DNA of 23,522 nt from an uncultured Clostridium sp. Its GTDB lineage: Bacteria > Bacillota > Clostridia > Lachnospirales > Lachnospiraceae. A program made the position numbers and the translations under genes. The stretch spans positions 1 through 23,522 of the forward strand of contig UQFC01000039.1 of assembly GCA_900540335.1 (NCBI GenBank), read 5' to 3'. The notes below the pieces were generated by a model. It was given only the letters and a program-made list of their open reading frames with translations, ran no database searches and was not told the origin of the DNA. This document shows, one piece after another, positions 1 to 7,742 of the stretch (position 1 is its first letter; every line of letters begins with the position of its first letter).

Positions 1-921
1 CCCCGCCGCTACAGCATTCTTGCTGTATTATTTGCCCTTTCCGGTCTGATCTGCTGGTGCGGCATCAGCCAGGTAATCAGTAACTCTGTAGCATCCTCCT
101 TCCAGAATGCATTCCACATTCCGCCGATTTACAGCACTGTCATTCTTGTGGTTCTGGCGGCTGTGATTGTCCTTCGGAAAAATGCCACAGTGAAGGTTCT
201 TGATGTTCTGGTTCCCATTATGGCAGCCTGCTACTTTTTAATGACTGTATTTTTAATCATTCTGAACCTGGATCAGCTTCCCGGCGTTTTCTCCCGGATC
301 TTTTCAGAGGCTTTCGGTCTCCGCCAGGTTGCGGCCGGCGGATTCGGCGCAGTTGTTATGAACGGCGTCAAGAGAGGACTGTTTTCCAATGAAGCCGGTT
401 CCGGCTCTGCTCCCTGCGCTGCCGCAGCAGCCAACACCAACCATCCTGCTGCTGTAGGTCTGGTACAGGCTCTGGGAGTTTTCATTGATACGATTATTAT
501 CTGCAGCTGCACTGCTTTTATTATCTTACTGGTTCCGGAAGAGGTTACTGCCGGACTGGCCGGTATGGATCTGATGCAGGCAGCCATGAATTACCATGTA
601 GGCGGATTCGGAGTTGTCTTTATTGCAGTCATCCTGTGGCTGTTCAGCTTCTCCACCTTTATCGGCATTCTGTTCTATGCACGAAGCAATGTGGCCTACC
701 TGTTCGGAGATAACTGGTTTTCCCAGACTGCCTATAAGGTACTTGCACTGATCATGCTGTTTATCGGCGGACTGGCTGCCTATACCTTTGTATGGGATCT
801 GGGTGATGTCGGCGTAGGACTGATGACCGTCTTTAACCTGGCCATTCTCTTCCCGCTTTCCGGTGAAGCACTGGCATCTCTTCGTGATTATGAAAATACC
901 TACAAAAAAAAGGGGCTGTAA
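1..921 (+). CDS. AGCS-family Na+/alanine (glycine) symporter, 5' end outside the window
   Basis: This is the C-terminal 306 residues of a sodium-coupled alanine/glycine symporter of the inner membrane. The frame is open from base 1, so the gene starts left of the window; the internal ATG at 148 is not the start. The family signature NGVKRGLFSNEAGSGSAP is at visible residues 121-138. It is followed by an Ala-rich stretch, HPAAVGLVQALGVFIDT, and several hydrophobic membrane segments up to a short Lys-rich cytoplasmic tail. AGCS proteins are usually about 450-480 residues, so roughly a third is missing. The last codons lie inside the terminator hairpin. Family assignment is firm; the preferred amino acid cannot be read from this fragment. 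Confidence 0.93.
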   Translation, partial: PRRYSILAVLFALSGLICWCGISQVISNSVASSFQNAFHIPPIYSTVILVVLAAVIVLRKNATVKVLDVLVPIMAACYFLMTVFLIILNLDQLPGVFSRIFSEAFGLRQVAAGGFGAVVMNGVKRGLFSNEAGSGSAPCAAAAANTNHPAAVGLVQALGVFIDTIIICSCTAFIILLVPEEVTAGLAGMDLMQAAMNYHVGGFGVVFIAVILWLFSFSTFIGILFYARSNVAYLFGDNWFSQTAYKVLALIMLFIGGLAAYTFVWDLGDVGVGLMTVFNLAILFPLSGEALASLRDYENTYKKKGL

Positions 922-934
922 AGCTCCTTTTTTT
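905..934. terminator. Bidirectional intrinsic terminator between the symporter and the carboxypeptidase
   Basis: The stem AAAAAAAGGGGCT (905-917) and AGCTCCTTTTTTT (922-934) closes on the loop GTAA with one G-U pair. It gives a T run on both strands, so it can end the rightward symporter and the leftward carboxypeptidase. The left arm encodes the last Lys-Lys-Gly-Leu of the symporter and the stop codon starts in the loop. Confidence 0.88.
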
Positions 935-953
935 GTGTAAGGAAATCACTTCT

Positions 954-2177
954 TCAGACTTCCTCCTCCGGAATTTCCGTCTCTTCCGCTCTTTGTTCCA
1001 TCTGTGAATCCGCATCTCCAAACTGCTGATACAAAGCCACATGATCATAAATACAGCGCCAGCTGCTTGTGGCATCTGCTGTCACACAGATAAATTCTTT
1101 CCCGCTGTGAGATTTGCCGTAGCTGGCTGCACAGCTGCCCGACTGAACCACATATCCTGTCTTGGCGCTGAGTACCTCTCCGCCTGTATCCTTATCCTCA
1201 ATCCGCCGCAAAAACCAGTTAGAAAGCAGCAGGCCCTCCGGGTGCTCCGTAGTGGGCGAGGTGGTGTAGGTGCGGGCAGAAAGCACCTCCCTGCAGAACG
1301 GATTATCAAGAGCCGCTTCCAGAATCATGGCCATATCGTAAACGGTACAGTGATGATTTTCATCATAAAGACCTGCACAGTTCGTAAAATGAGCCGTGTC
1401 CGAAAGCCCCAGCTCTTCCGCCTTCCGGTTCATCTGACTGACAAATTCCTCCATGGAACCTGATGTAAAAACAGCCAGCTCGGCAGCCGCCTCTCCCCCT
1501 GAAGGAAGAATCGTTCCGTAAAACAGATCTCTTACTGTAACAGTCTCTCCTGCCTCAAATCCTGCGTTGCTGCACTCATTGACAAAGCTGTATTCTGTTG
1601 CCTCTTTAGAAACTGTCACAGCCTCGTCCAGACGCTCTTCTCCCAGCGCCTCTGCCGCTGTCAGAATGGTCAGAATCTTTGTCATAGAAGCCGGATTTAT
1701 CACTGCAGAGGAATTGCGCTCTGCCAGAACGGTATCTGTTTCCAGATCAATAAAAATACCGTAATTGCTGAACACCTCTCCATTCATGGTCTTTGTTTCC
1801 GCTGTAGTTTTCGCAGAATACTGTTTCTTTTCTGCTGCAGGTTCCGCTGCGGGCTCTGTCACCGGCTCTGTTTCCGGCTCTGTCATCAGCTCTTCTGCCA
1901 GTGTCTGTCCCTCCTCATTCATCTGGCCGGAGACCGCGGATGTTTCCTGGGATTTTCGTTCTTTTCCTCTTCCAATCAGGCCTGCAATTCCCACACCGGC
2001 AACTAATATCACCGCTGCACCGGCGCCCAGAAGCGAATATATCCGAATTCTTCTTTTCCTTCTTTTTTCCTGTCTGATCCGCATCATCTGCCTGCGGCGG
2101 CGGGCCAGTTCTTCCTCCTGTCCGTCTCTTTTCTCCGGTAATTTTCCCTCTCTGAGTCCCCTGTTCTGCCTGTCCAT
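954..2177 (-). CDS. Membrane-anchored D-alanyl-D-alanine carboxypeptidase (peptidase S11, DacA/DacF-like)
   Basis: This is a low-molecular-weight penicillin-binding protein of 407 aa that trims the terminal D-Ala from peptidoglycan stem peptides outside the membrane. The N-terminus is a very basic cytoplasmic segment (RRRRQMMRIRQEKRRKRRIR, residues 27-46), then one membrane helix (about 47-68). A TEP/AEP-rich linker follows at about 99-117, then the S11 catalytic domain. Motif 1 is SMTK (S164, K167) and motif 3 is KTG (K339). Motif 2 reads SGG (226-228) where the family normally has SxN. The helix looks like a type II anchor, not a cleaved signal peptide. The ATG start has a GGGA-type ribosome site just upstream. 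The gene appears to stand alone, facing the symporter gene. Confidence 0.9.
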   Translation of the reverse strand: MDRQNRGLREGKLPEKRDGQEEELARRRRQMMRIRQEKRRKRRIRIYSLLGAGAAVILVAGVGIAGLIGRGKERKSQETSAVSGQMNEEGQTLAEELMTEPETEPVTEPAAEPAAEKKQYSAKTTAETKTMNGEVFSNYGIFIDLETDTVLAERNSSAVINPASMTKILTILTAAEALGEERLDEAVTVSKEATEYSFVNECSNAGFEAGETVTVRDLFYGTILPSGGEAAAELAVFTSGSMEEFVSQMNRKAEELGLSDTAHFTNCAGLYDENHHCTVYDMAMILEAALDNPFCREVLSARTYTTSPTTEHPEGLLLSNWFLRRIEDKDTGGEVLSAKTGYVVQSGSCAASYGKSHSGKEFICVTADATSSWRCIYDHVALYQQFGDADSQMEQRAEETEIPEEEV

Positions 2178-2265
2178 TCTGTCCCTTTGCTTCCCTTCTG
2201 ATTCAAATTTTATAATGAAATGCTCCTGTTTTTATTTACAGGATGTCATTTTCCCTTGTGAAATG

Positions 2266-2303
2266 AAAAATACTGCACAGGTCTTTTCCCATGCAGTATT
2301 TCT
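2266..2303 (-). terminator. Intrinsic terminator after the nitroreductase gene
   Basis: On the minus strand GAAATACTGCATGGG pairs with CCTGTGCAGTATTTTTC, with two G-U pairs and an AAAAGA loop, and ends in a T run. The ten-base core arms are at 2268-2277 and 2292-2301. It lies 30 bases beyond the stop of the leftward nitroreductase gene. Confidence 0.78.
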
Positions 2304-2332
2304 CCGGAGTTTTTATACAAAACAATCCTTTA

Positions 2333-2854
2333 TCACTTTACACGGTATACATAGTGCTCCTTGCGTGGAGCTGCCTCCTTCAGGGGAGCTGCCTTATATC
2401 CGAGAACACAGTTTCCAATTCCCTCATAATCTCCTTCAATCCCCTGCTCCTTCAAAAATTCCTTCCACTCCGGGCGCTCAAAGGTTTCTTTCGCTCTGTG
2501 AATCCAGCAGCTGTCCACGCCAAGGGCATGAGCTGCCAGCATCAGATTTCCCATAACAAGGCTTCCATCATACACATGGGTCGGACGGCTTTTCTCTGCC
2601 AGAACTACCAGAACAACCGGTGCGCCGTAAAAGGGATCCGAATCTACTCCCATGATTTCCGCATTCACCTCAGACAGCTTCCTTCGCACCTCCGGATTCG
2701 TAACGGCCAGTATAACCGGTGACTGCTTTCCCATGCCTGTTGCAGCGTAGGTTCCTGCCTTTATAATCTCTTCCAGTATATCCTCTGGAATCATATCCGG
2801 CTTATAACCGCGGCAGCTTCTTCTGGTGATCATATTTTCTATGACAGTATTCAT
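2333..2854 (-). CDS. Nitroreductase family FMN flavoprotein
   Basis: This 173-aa protein is of the NfsB/RdxA-like FMN-dependent nitroreductase fold, which reduces nitro groups, quinones or flavins with NAD(P)H. It starts with the family pattern NTVIENMITRRSCRGY, in which the RRS segment contacts FMN phosphate. The middle GSLVMGNLMLAAHALGVDSCWIH and the end IGNCVLGYK also fit the family. I place the start at the internal ATG of 2852-2854, because an AGAGGAGAG ribosome site precedes it and the family alignment begins there. A longer upstream frame adds 25 unlikely residues that run into the Nudix gene. It is third in line after GNAT and Nudix genes, with a possible promoter of its own. The substrate is unknown. 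Confidence 0.9.
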   Translation of the reverse strand: MNTVIENMITRRSCRGYKPDMIPEDILEEIIKAGTYAATGMGKQSPVILAVTNPEVRRKLSEVNAEIMGVDSDPFYGAPVVLVVLAEKSRPTHVYDGSLVMGNLMLAAHALGVDSCWIHRAKETFERPEWKEFLKEQGIEGDYEGIGNCVLGYKAAPLKEAAPRKEHYVYRVK

Positions 2855-2900
2855 AAAACAGCTCTCCTCTCTACCTGCATTCTTTGATTCTATCCACTTT

Positions 2901-2929
2901 ATCTTAATCGCTTTTCTCTTAAAAATCAA
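2901..2929 (-). promoter_or_regulatory. Candidate promoter for the nitroreductase gene
   Basis: On the minus strand TTGATT (2924-2929) and TAAGAT (2901-2906) are separated by 17 bases. The -35 box overlaps the last codons of the Nudix gene. The nitroreductase may therefore be expressed both from here and by read-through from the GNAT-Nudix pair. Confidence 0.45.
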
Positions 2930-3497
2930 TCTCTTCTTTCATTTTATCCAGCGCCCGGTACAGAGCCGCCACATGTACCGCCTGAATAAATTCCCCCGCT
3001 CTCAGCCCTTCCAGAACCTGCTCTCTGGTCATCTCAAACACCTCCAGCGCCTCGGTTTCATCCAGTCTCTGCTTTCCCGCAGGCCTTGCATTTCTTGCCA
3101 GATAACACCAGGCATAATTGCTGGCTGTCGCCGCATTCGGCGCTATTTTACAGAGAAATTCCATGGACTCTGCCTCATATCCCGTCTCCTCCCGAAGCTC
3201 TCTTTCAGCTGCCTCCTCCGGTTTTTCTCCCGGCTCAATGGCCCCTGCCGGAGGCTCTGTCATAACCATCTCTGCGCCGGGACGGTACAGACGCTCCATC
3301 AGAAAATTGCCTGATTCTGTCACAGCCACAATCACCGTAAAATCATTGGGACAGGTGACATAATAGGGCTCAATGGCGGTTCCGTCTGCCAGCTGATAGG
3401 AGCGGGACTCCAGGTGAAGCCATCTCTCATCATACAGTATCTGCTTTTTCTTCAGTCTCCATACAAGCCGTTCTTCCTGTCTGGAATCATCCTTCAT
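2919..3497 (-). CDS. Nudix hydrolase, probable ADP-ribose pyrophosphatase type
   Basis: This 192-aa protein hydrolyses nucleoside diphosphates linked to another moiety; ADP-ribose and similar sugars are the usual substrates of this subgroup. The Nudix box is complete: G85, E91, then R99-E100-L101, E103, E104, G106. The E residues bind the catalytic Mg2+. The upstream LYRPG motif (residues 70-74) and the following EPPAG are typical of ADP-ribose pyrophosphatases, which usually carry QYR. The start ATG lies inside the end of the GNAT gene (11-base overlap), with AAAGGAG upstream, so the two are translationally coupled. Substrate specificity is inferred only from subgroup motifs. Confidence 0.9.
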   Translation of the reverse strand: MKDDSRQEERLVWRLKKKQILYDERWLHLESRSYQLADGTAIEPYYVTCPNDFTVIVAVTESGNFLMERLYRPGAEMVMTEPPAGAIEPGEKPEEAAERELREETGYEAESMEFLCKIAPNAATASNYAWCYLARNARPAGKQRLDETEALEVFEMTREQVLEGLRAGEFIQAVHVAALYRALDKMKEEIDF

Positions 3498-3963
3498 ATT
3501 CTTCTCCTTTTCTCACATCAATCTCTTTCTGAAAATATACCATATCCTTCAGCTGCTTTCCACATTCAAAAATAGGATGATCGTAATTTCTGATAAAAAA
3601 ATCAGGTATTACATGGGCTCTGTGAAACCCGCAGGCCTCATAAAAAAGTACCGTCGCGGGAACATCTCCTGTTCCCGCCTGGAGAATACGGAAAGAGCCC
3701 GCATATGTCTGTTCCAGAAAATCAATCATCCTCTTTCCCCATCCCTGATGCTGATATTCCGGTGCCACAGCGATGTTTTTCAGCTCCAGGATTTCTTCTG
3801 ATTCTGCAGTCACCACACAGACTCCCGCAGCCTTTCCCTCCTCCTGCAAAACATACATATCTCCCTTTTCCAGGTACCTGTCAATCATGCTTTCCTGTTC
3901 ATCTCCCAGAAGCAGCAGCTCCAGATACCGCTTTTTGTCCCTGTCTGTCTTTATAATTTTCAC
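3487..3963 (-). CDS. GNAT family N-acetyltransferase
   Basis: This 158-aa cytosolic protein has the Gcn5-related fold that moves acetyl from acetyl-CoA to an amine. Motif A, VAPEYQHQGWGKRMIDFL (residues 66-83), carries the Q-x-x-G-x-G/A acetyl-CoA pyrophosphate loop as QHQGWG. FYEACGFHRAH near 107-117 is motif B. The start codon is GTG, seven bases after a GGGGGG ribosome site; no upstream ATG is in frame nearby. It overlaps the Nudix gene by 11 bases as first gene of the group. The acceptor substrate cannot be inferred. Confidence 0.86.
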   Translation of the reverse strand: MKIIKTDRDKKRYLELLLLGDEQESMIDRYLEKGDMYVLQEEGKAAGVCVVTAESEEILELKNIAVAPEYQHQGWGKRMIDFLEQTYAGSFRILQAGTGDVPATVLFYEACGFHRAHVIPDFFIRNYDHPIFECGKQLKDMVYFQKEIDVRKGEEYEG

Positions 3964-4025
3964 ACGTTTTCCCCCCTTTTCCTGAAATTATTGATGGTAT
4001 GAGAAAAAAGTCCCCAGTGTATTTT

Positions 4026-4052
4026 TTTCACAGAACGTAATTTACTGTGAAA
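4026..4052. promoter_or_regulatory. 8-bp inverted repeat upstream of the GNAT-Nudix group (possible operator)
   Basis: TTTCACAG (4026-4033) and CTGTGAAA (4045-4052) are perfect inverted arms with an 11-base spacer. The pair lies upstream of the GNAT gene and just past the permease terminator. Neither strand has a following T run, so a terminator role is unlikely. I could not fix a convincing -35/-10 pair next to it. Confidence 0.35.
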
Positions 4053-4053
4053 T

Positions 4054-4101
4054 AAAAAGTGCGTGTCCTGCAGCCCCGGATACCGGGACGCAGAACACGC
4101 A
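4054..4101 (-). terminator. Strong intrinsic terminator after the APC permease gene
   Basis: On the minus strand GCGTGTTCTGC then GTCCCGG folds back through a TAT loop onto CCGGGGC, a one-base bulge, and GCAGGACACGC. The arms span 4061-4100, with two G-U pairs. The stem is followed by ACTTTTTATTT. Confidence 0.88.
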
Positions 4102-4116
4102 GCAATAGCTTCGCAA

Positions 4117-5547
4117 TTAAGCTTTTGAATTTTCTCTCTTTTTGATAACCGGGAGAATCAATCCCAGAGCAGTCAGTACGAAAGGAGTAATAACGTTCAG
4201 CGCAGTTGAGAACATATCTCCCTTTACATACATACCCATAATACAGCAGACTGCAGTAACAAAGAAGCACCAGATACCGGCAGTTAATGCCAGTCCCTGA
4301 CTCTTTACAAAACGATATTCCGGATGGAAACGTTCTGCTGCCTTTCTCAGGGCAATATACGCTGCAAATACCCACAGATAACGCAGCGGCATGGTTACAG
4401 AGTTCAGCTTGTTCAGCTGTGCCAGAACAGATGCTGCGCCCGGAACCACAGACTGAATCAGGATAATACTTCCTGACAGTATAGCTACCATACGGATACC
4501 GTTGCTGTAGGCGCCGTATTTATTTTTCTTCAGCAGCTTAGAAGGAATAAACTGTTCTGCGTCCTCGTTGTCCAGCAGCATCCGAAGCGGTGCATCAATA
4601 CTCAGAACCAGAGTAGAGAACTGACCGATCGCATTACATGCCGCATAGATAATCATCAGCAGATTTCCTACATGATAGTACTCGCCGAGCTTCTGGAATG
4701 CCAGATAAGAACCGTTGGAAACATAATGGTTAAAGCTTTCTGTGCTCTCATTGATCACAAGCGGATCAAACATCATGCCCATTGCAATGGTTCCGAGAAT
4801 TGCGCAGACCATAACCATAACAGCCAGCGCAATCATGCCCTTGGGGAAGCCCTTGGACGGATCCTTTACTTTATTTACATAAGGAGAAATCTTCTCACAT
4901 CCGCCTACTGCAAATACCAGAATAGACAGAGAAGTAAAGTATCCCAGATTAAACTGCGGAATCAGATTTTTCATGGAGAAATCCATGGAAATATAACCGC
5001 CGTTCGGATTAATCACCGGAGCTGCAAACATCATTAAGATGTACAGGATTGACATTACAAACATACTGGTTCCGGCAATGGTTGCCAGCTTTTTCAGCGG
5101 GTTTAAGCCGCGGCTTGCAACCCAGCAGAAGAACAGCAGAACAGCCAGAGTAGCCAGCTGTACCCAGATAGTCGGGAATTTGTCGTAGGTGGTTCCATTC
5201 TGGAAAACCATCCAGCTGAGAGCCTTCAATCCGCCGCTTCCCTTACTTGCAATATAAGTTACGTGGCATGCCCAATAGGTCCAGCCTGCATAATATGCAA
5301 ATTTGGGATTGATGGTTTCATGAATCCAGGAGCTGACACCGCCGCCGGAGTGCTTAAATGCAGACCCGAGCTCACCTACCATAAGCGCATAGGGAACAAA
5401 GTAGAGGGCAAACATCAGAATCCAGCTGAAAATAACCTGGATGCCATTAAAATACACGAAGCCGTTCAGTACATTACCAAAGCCCCATACGGTAGAGAAC
5501 GCCATAAAGGCCAGGGTGTACCAAGTCATTTTTTTTGAATTGTCCAT
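4117..5547 (-). CDS. APC-superfamily amino acid permease (YjeM/GadC-like group)
   Basis: This 476-aa integral membrane protein has about twelve hydrophobic segments. The N-terminus (TWYTLAFMAFSTVWGFGNV) places the first helix and its G-rich substrate loop in the APC fold. EGLSAFK-type residues (GELGSAFKHSGGGVSSW, about 57-73) and a central GGCEKISPYVNKVKDPSKG loop are typical of the glutamate/GABA-antiporter-like branch that includes E. coli YjeM. It probably imports or exchanges an amino acid or related amine; the substrate is not readable. The ATG has GGAAGG eight bases upstream. It has its own promoter and terminator, so it is a single transcription unit although it follows the metal ATPase on the same strand. 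Confidence 0.87.
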   Translation of the reverse strand: MDNSKKMTWYTLAFMAFSTVWGFGNVLNGFVYFNGIQVIFSWILMFALYFVPYALMVGELGSAFKHSGGGVSSWIHETINPKFAYYAGWTYWACHVTYIASKGSGGLKALSWMVFQNGTTYDKFPTIWVQLATLAVLLFFCWVASRGLNPLKKLATIAGTSMFVMSILYILMMFAAPVINPNGGYISMDFSMKNLIPQFNLGYFTSLSILVFAVGGCEKISPYVNKVKDPSKGFPKGMIALAVMVMVCAILGTIAMGMMFDPLVINESTESFNHYVSNGSYLAFQKLGEYYHVGNLLMIIYAACNAIGQFSTLVLSIDAPLRMLLDNEDAEQFIPSKLLKKNKYGAYSNGIRMVAILSGSIILIQSVVPGAASVLAQLNKLNSVTMPLRYLWVFAAYIALRKAAERFHPEYRFVKSQGLALTAGIWCFFVTAVCCIMGMYVKGDMFSTALNVITPFVLTALGLILPVIKKRENSKA

Positions 5548-5589
5548 TCACTTACCTTCCTTTTCTTTTGATCATTCAGCAACCTATCC

Positions 5590-5612
5590 ATTATAACATA
5601 TATTTTTCTTTT
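5590..5612 (-). promoter_or_regulatory. Probable promoter of the APC permease gene (-10 clear, -35 weak)
   Basis: On the minus strand a perfect TATAAT occupies 5590-5595, 42 bases before the start codon. The matching -35 position is A/T-rich (TTTAAA-like) with no good TTGACA. TTGTCC lies 22 bases away, which is too far. Confidence 0.5.
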
Positions 5613-5670
5613 TTAAAGGGACAATTCAAAAATAAATTTTTCCAGTTTTTTTTAGAGCTTTTTTTCAAGT

Positions 5671-7557
5671 TTACAGCTTGTGAACGTACAGGGCGCGGAT
5701 TGCATTGAGAACAGCCAGAATCATAACTCCCACATCGGCAAAAATAGCAAACCACATATTGGCTGCGCCCACTGCTCCCAGAGCAAGACATCCAAATTTA
5801 ATCACAAGAGCAAATACAATATTCTGGTATACGATTCCCAGACATTTACGGGAAATCCGGATCGCCTTTGCAATCTGCATGGGATCATCATCCATTAAAA
5901 CCACATCTGCCGCCTCAATGGCCGCATCAGATCCCATGGCGCCCATGGCGATTCCAATGTCTGCTCTGGAAAGCACCGGGGCATCGTTGATGCCATCGCC
6001 CACAAAGGCAAGTCTTGCTCTATCCGGCTTTTCCTCCAAAAGCTTTTCTACCCTGGAAACCTTGTCATCCGGCAGAAGTCCGCTGTAAACCTCATCAATT
6101 CCCAGCTGGGATGCCACCTGCTCTGCCACCTGTTTCCTGTCTCCGGTCAGCATAACGGTTCTGGAAACTCCGGACGCCTTCAAACGGGAAATCGCTTCCT
6201 TTGCATGAGGCTTTACCACATCAGAGATCACAATATGACCTGCATATTCTCCGTCCAGAGCCATATGGATAATCGTTCCCGCACAGTGACATTCCCTGTA
6301 CTCTACCCCCATGCTTTTCATCAGACGGTCATTTCCCGCAGCAACACGGATCCCGTCTACTGTTGCCAGAATTCCCTGTCCGCTGATTTCCTGAATATCT
6401 GTTACACGGCTTCGATCCAACGGAATTTTGCAGGCTCTCTGAAGACTCTTGCTGATCGGATGAGAGGATGCGCATTCTGCCAGAGCTGCATACTGAAGCA
6501 GATGCTCTTCCTCCAGCTTATTGTGGTGAACACCTGTCACCTGGAAAACACCTTCTGTCAGAGTTCCCGTCTTATCAAACACCACATATTTTGTCTTTGA
6601 CAAGGTTTCCAGATAGTTGGAGCCTTTGATTAAAATACCTTCCCTGCTGGCCCCTCCAAGTCCTGCAAAAAAGCTTAAAGGAATGCTGATAACAAGAGCG
6701 CAGGGACAGCTGATAACCAGGAAGGTAAGCGCCCGGTATACCCACACATTCCACTGGGGAGAAGCAGCAAAAAATACCATATTGATAACCGGCGGAATCA
6801 ATGCCAGAGCCAGGGCTCCGTAGCAGACTGCCGGTGTATACACTCTTGCAAACCGGGAAATAAATGCTTCGGATTTTGACTTTCTGGAGCTGGAATTTTC
6901 TACAAGCTCCAGGATCTTGGATACGGTTGATTCTCCGAATTCCTTTGTTGTCTGAATCTTCAGAACACCAGTCATATTGATGCAGCCGCTGATTACCTCA
7001 TCTCCCTCTTTTGCATCTCTGGGAAGACTTTCACCTGTCAGTGCACTGGTATTTAAAGAAGAAGCCCCCTCCAGCACAATGCCGTCAATGGGGATTTTCT
7101 CCCCCGGCTGAACAATAATTACCGTTCCCTTCTCCACCTCATCCGGATCCACCTGAACCAGGGCTCCGTCCTGCTCAATATTGGCATAATCCGGCCGGAT
7201 ATCCATGAGAGCGCTGATATTTTTTCTGCTCTTACCTACTGCATAGCTCTGAAACAGCTCTCCAACCTGGTAAAACAGCATCACGGCAATTGCCTCATTA
7301 TAGTCTCCGCTTCTGTCATAAACAGCCAGAACAAAGGCGCCTATGGTGGCTACTGCCATAAGAAAATTCTCGTCAAATACACGGCGGTTTCTGATTCCTT
7401 TTCCAGCCTTTTTCAGTATGTCACAGCCGATTACCAGATAGGCTGCAAGGAAGAGCAGAAGACGCAGAATTCCCGTAACCGGAATCAGATTCCACACAAG
7501 AACCATTCCTGCTGAAATGAGAATACGGTATAACATTTTTTTCTGCTTTTTCGTCAT
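5671..7557 (-). CDS. Heavy-metal exporting P1B-type ATPase (Zn/Cd/Pb type)
   Basis: This 628-aa membrane pump exports divalent soft metals using ATP. In order it shows two early helices, the actuator TGES (about 174-177), the metal-site CPC in SCPCALVISIP (C284-P-C286), the phosphorylated D328 of DKTGT, the SHP nucleotide motif (H366-P367), TGD, and GDGINDAP (520-527). The last helix, FADVGVMILAVLNAIR, carries the Asp (about 608) typical of the ZntA/CadA (P1B-2) group. It has no N-terminal CxxC metal-binding domain and begins straight at the membrane. Start: ATG at 7555-7557 with AGAGGGA upstream; a TTG-started extension of 13 residues is less likely. It is divergent from an ArsR repressor. 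Confidence 0.94.
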   Translation of the reverse strand: MTKKQKKMLYRILISAGMVLVWNLIPVTGILRLLLFLAAYLVIGCDILKKAGKGIRNRRVFDENFLMAVATIGAFVLAVYDRSGDYNEAIAVMLFYQVGELFQSYAVGKSRKNISALMDIRPDYANIEQDGALVQVDPDEVEKGTVIIVQPGEKIPIDGIVLEGASSLNTSALTGESLPRDAKEGDEVISGCINMTGVLKIQTTKEFGESTVSKILELVENSSSRKSKSEAFISRFARVYTPAVCYGALALALIPPVINMVFFAASPQWNVWVYRALTFLVISCPCALVISIPLSFFAGLGGASREGILIKGSNYLETLSKTKYVVFDKTGTLTEGVFQVTGVHHNKLEEEHLLQYAALAECASSHPISKSLQRACKIPLDRSRVTDIQEISGQGILATVDGIRVAAGNDRLMKSMGVEYRECHCAGTIIHMALDGEYAGHIVISDVVKPHAKEAISRLKASGVSRTVMLTGDRKQVAEQVASQLGIDEVYSGLLPDDKVSRVEKLLEEKPDRARLAFVGDGINDAPVLSRADIGIAMGAMGSDAAIEAADVVLMDDDPMQIAKAIRISRKCLGIVYQNIVFALVIKFGCLALGAVGAANMWFAIFADVGVMILAVLNAIRALYVHKL

Positions 7558-7594
7558 AATCTTTCCCTCTTTTTTCTGATATTTTTCAGTTAAC

Positions 7595-7614
7595 AATTAA
7601 GCACTTGTTTAATT
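7595..7614. promoter_or_regulatory. Probable ArsR/SmtB-type operator between the metal ATPase and arsR-like gene
   Basis: AATTAAGCACTTGTTTAATT is a 20-bp imperfect palindrome. It covers the -35 box of the rightward repressor promoter and lies in the 5' leader or promoter of the ATPase gene. Binding here would silence both directions, the usual arrangement for CadC/SmtB regulators. The site assignment is inferred from position and symmetry. Confidence 0.6.
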
Positions 7615-7633
7615 CATACATTTGCAGTATAAT
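7605..7633 (+). promoter_or_regulatory. Promoter of the arsR-like/AraC operon
   Basis: TTGTTT (7605-7610) and a perfect TATAAT (7628-7633) are separated by exactly 17 bases. The predicted transcript has a leader of about 100 bases before the repressor ATG. Confidence 0.8.
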
Positions 7634-7742
7634 AGGAATCAGACCGGAAGTCAAGGCTTCCCGGCCATACACTTCCAATCGGGAGAAAACCATTTCCAAA
7701 TGGGTGAATATGAATGAATATGAAGAGGAAGGAGATGTAGCC

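Noticed and set aside
2225..2242. CCTGT...ACAGG repeat before the carboxypeptidase as an operator
   Set aside because: Arms of five bases around an A/T spacer are common by chance, and no clear promoter could be matched to it.
1765..2556. 263-codon rightward open frame
   Set aside because: It is antisense to the carboxypeptidase and runs into the nitroreductase gene. It is Ser/Cys-rich, has no ribosome site and no family pattern.
5600..5670. T-rich stretch after the metal ATPase as a terminator
   Set aside because: Only very weak A/T stems can be drawn (AAGCT/AGCTT-like pieces), with no GC core, so a terminator is not supported.
5548..5670. Riboswitch or T-box leader before the amino acid permease
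   Set aside because: The predicted leader from the -10 box is about 35 bases, too short, and no T-box motif is seen.
7605..7742. 46-residue N-terminal extension of the ArsR-type repressor
   Set aside because: It would start with TTG inside the -35 box of the promoter, so it cannot be on the transcript. The ATG at 7743 has the clear ribosome site.
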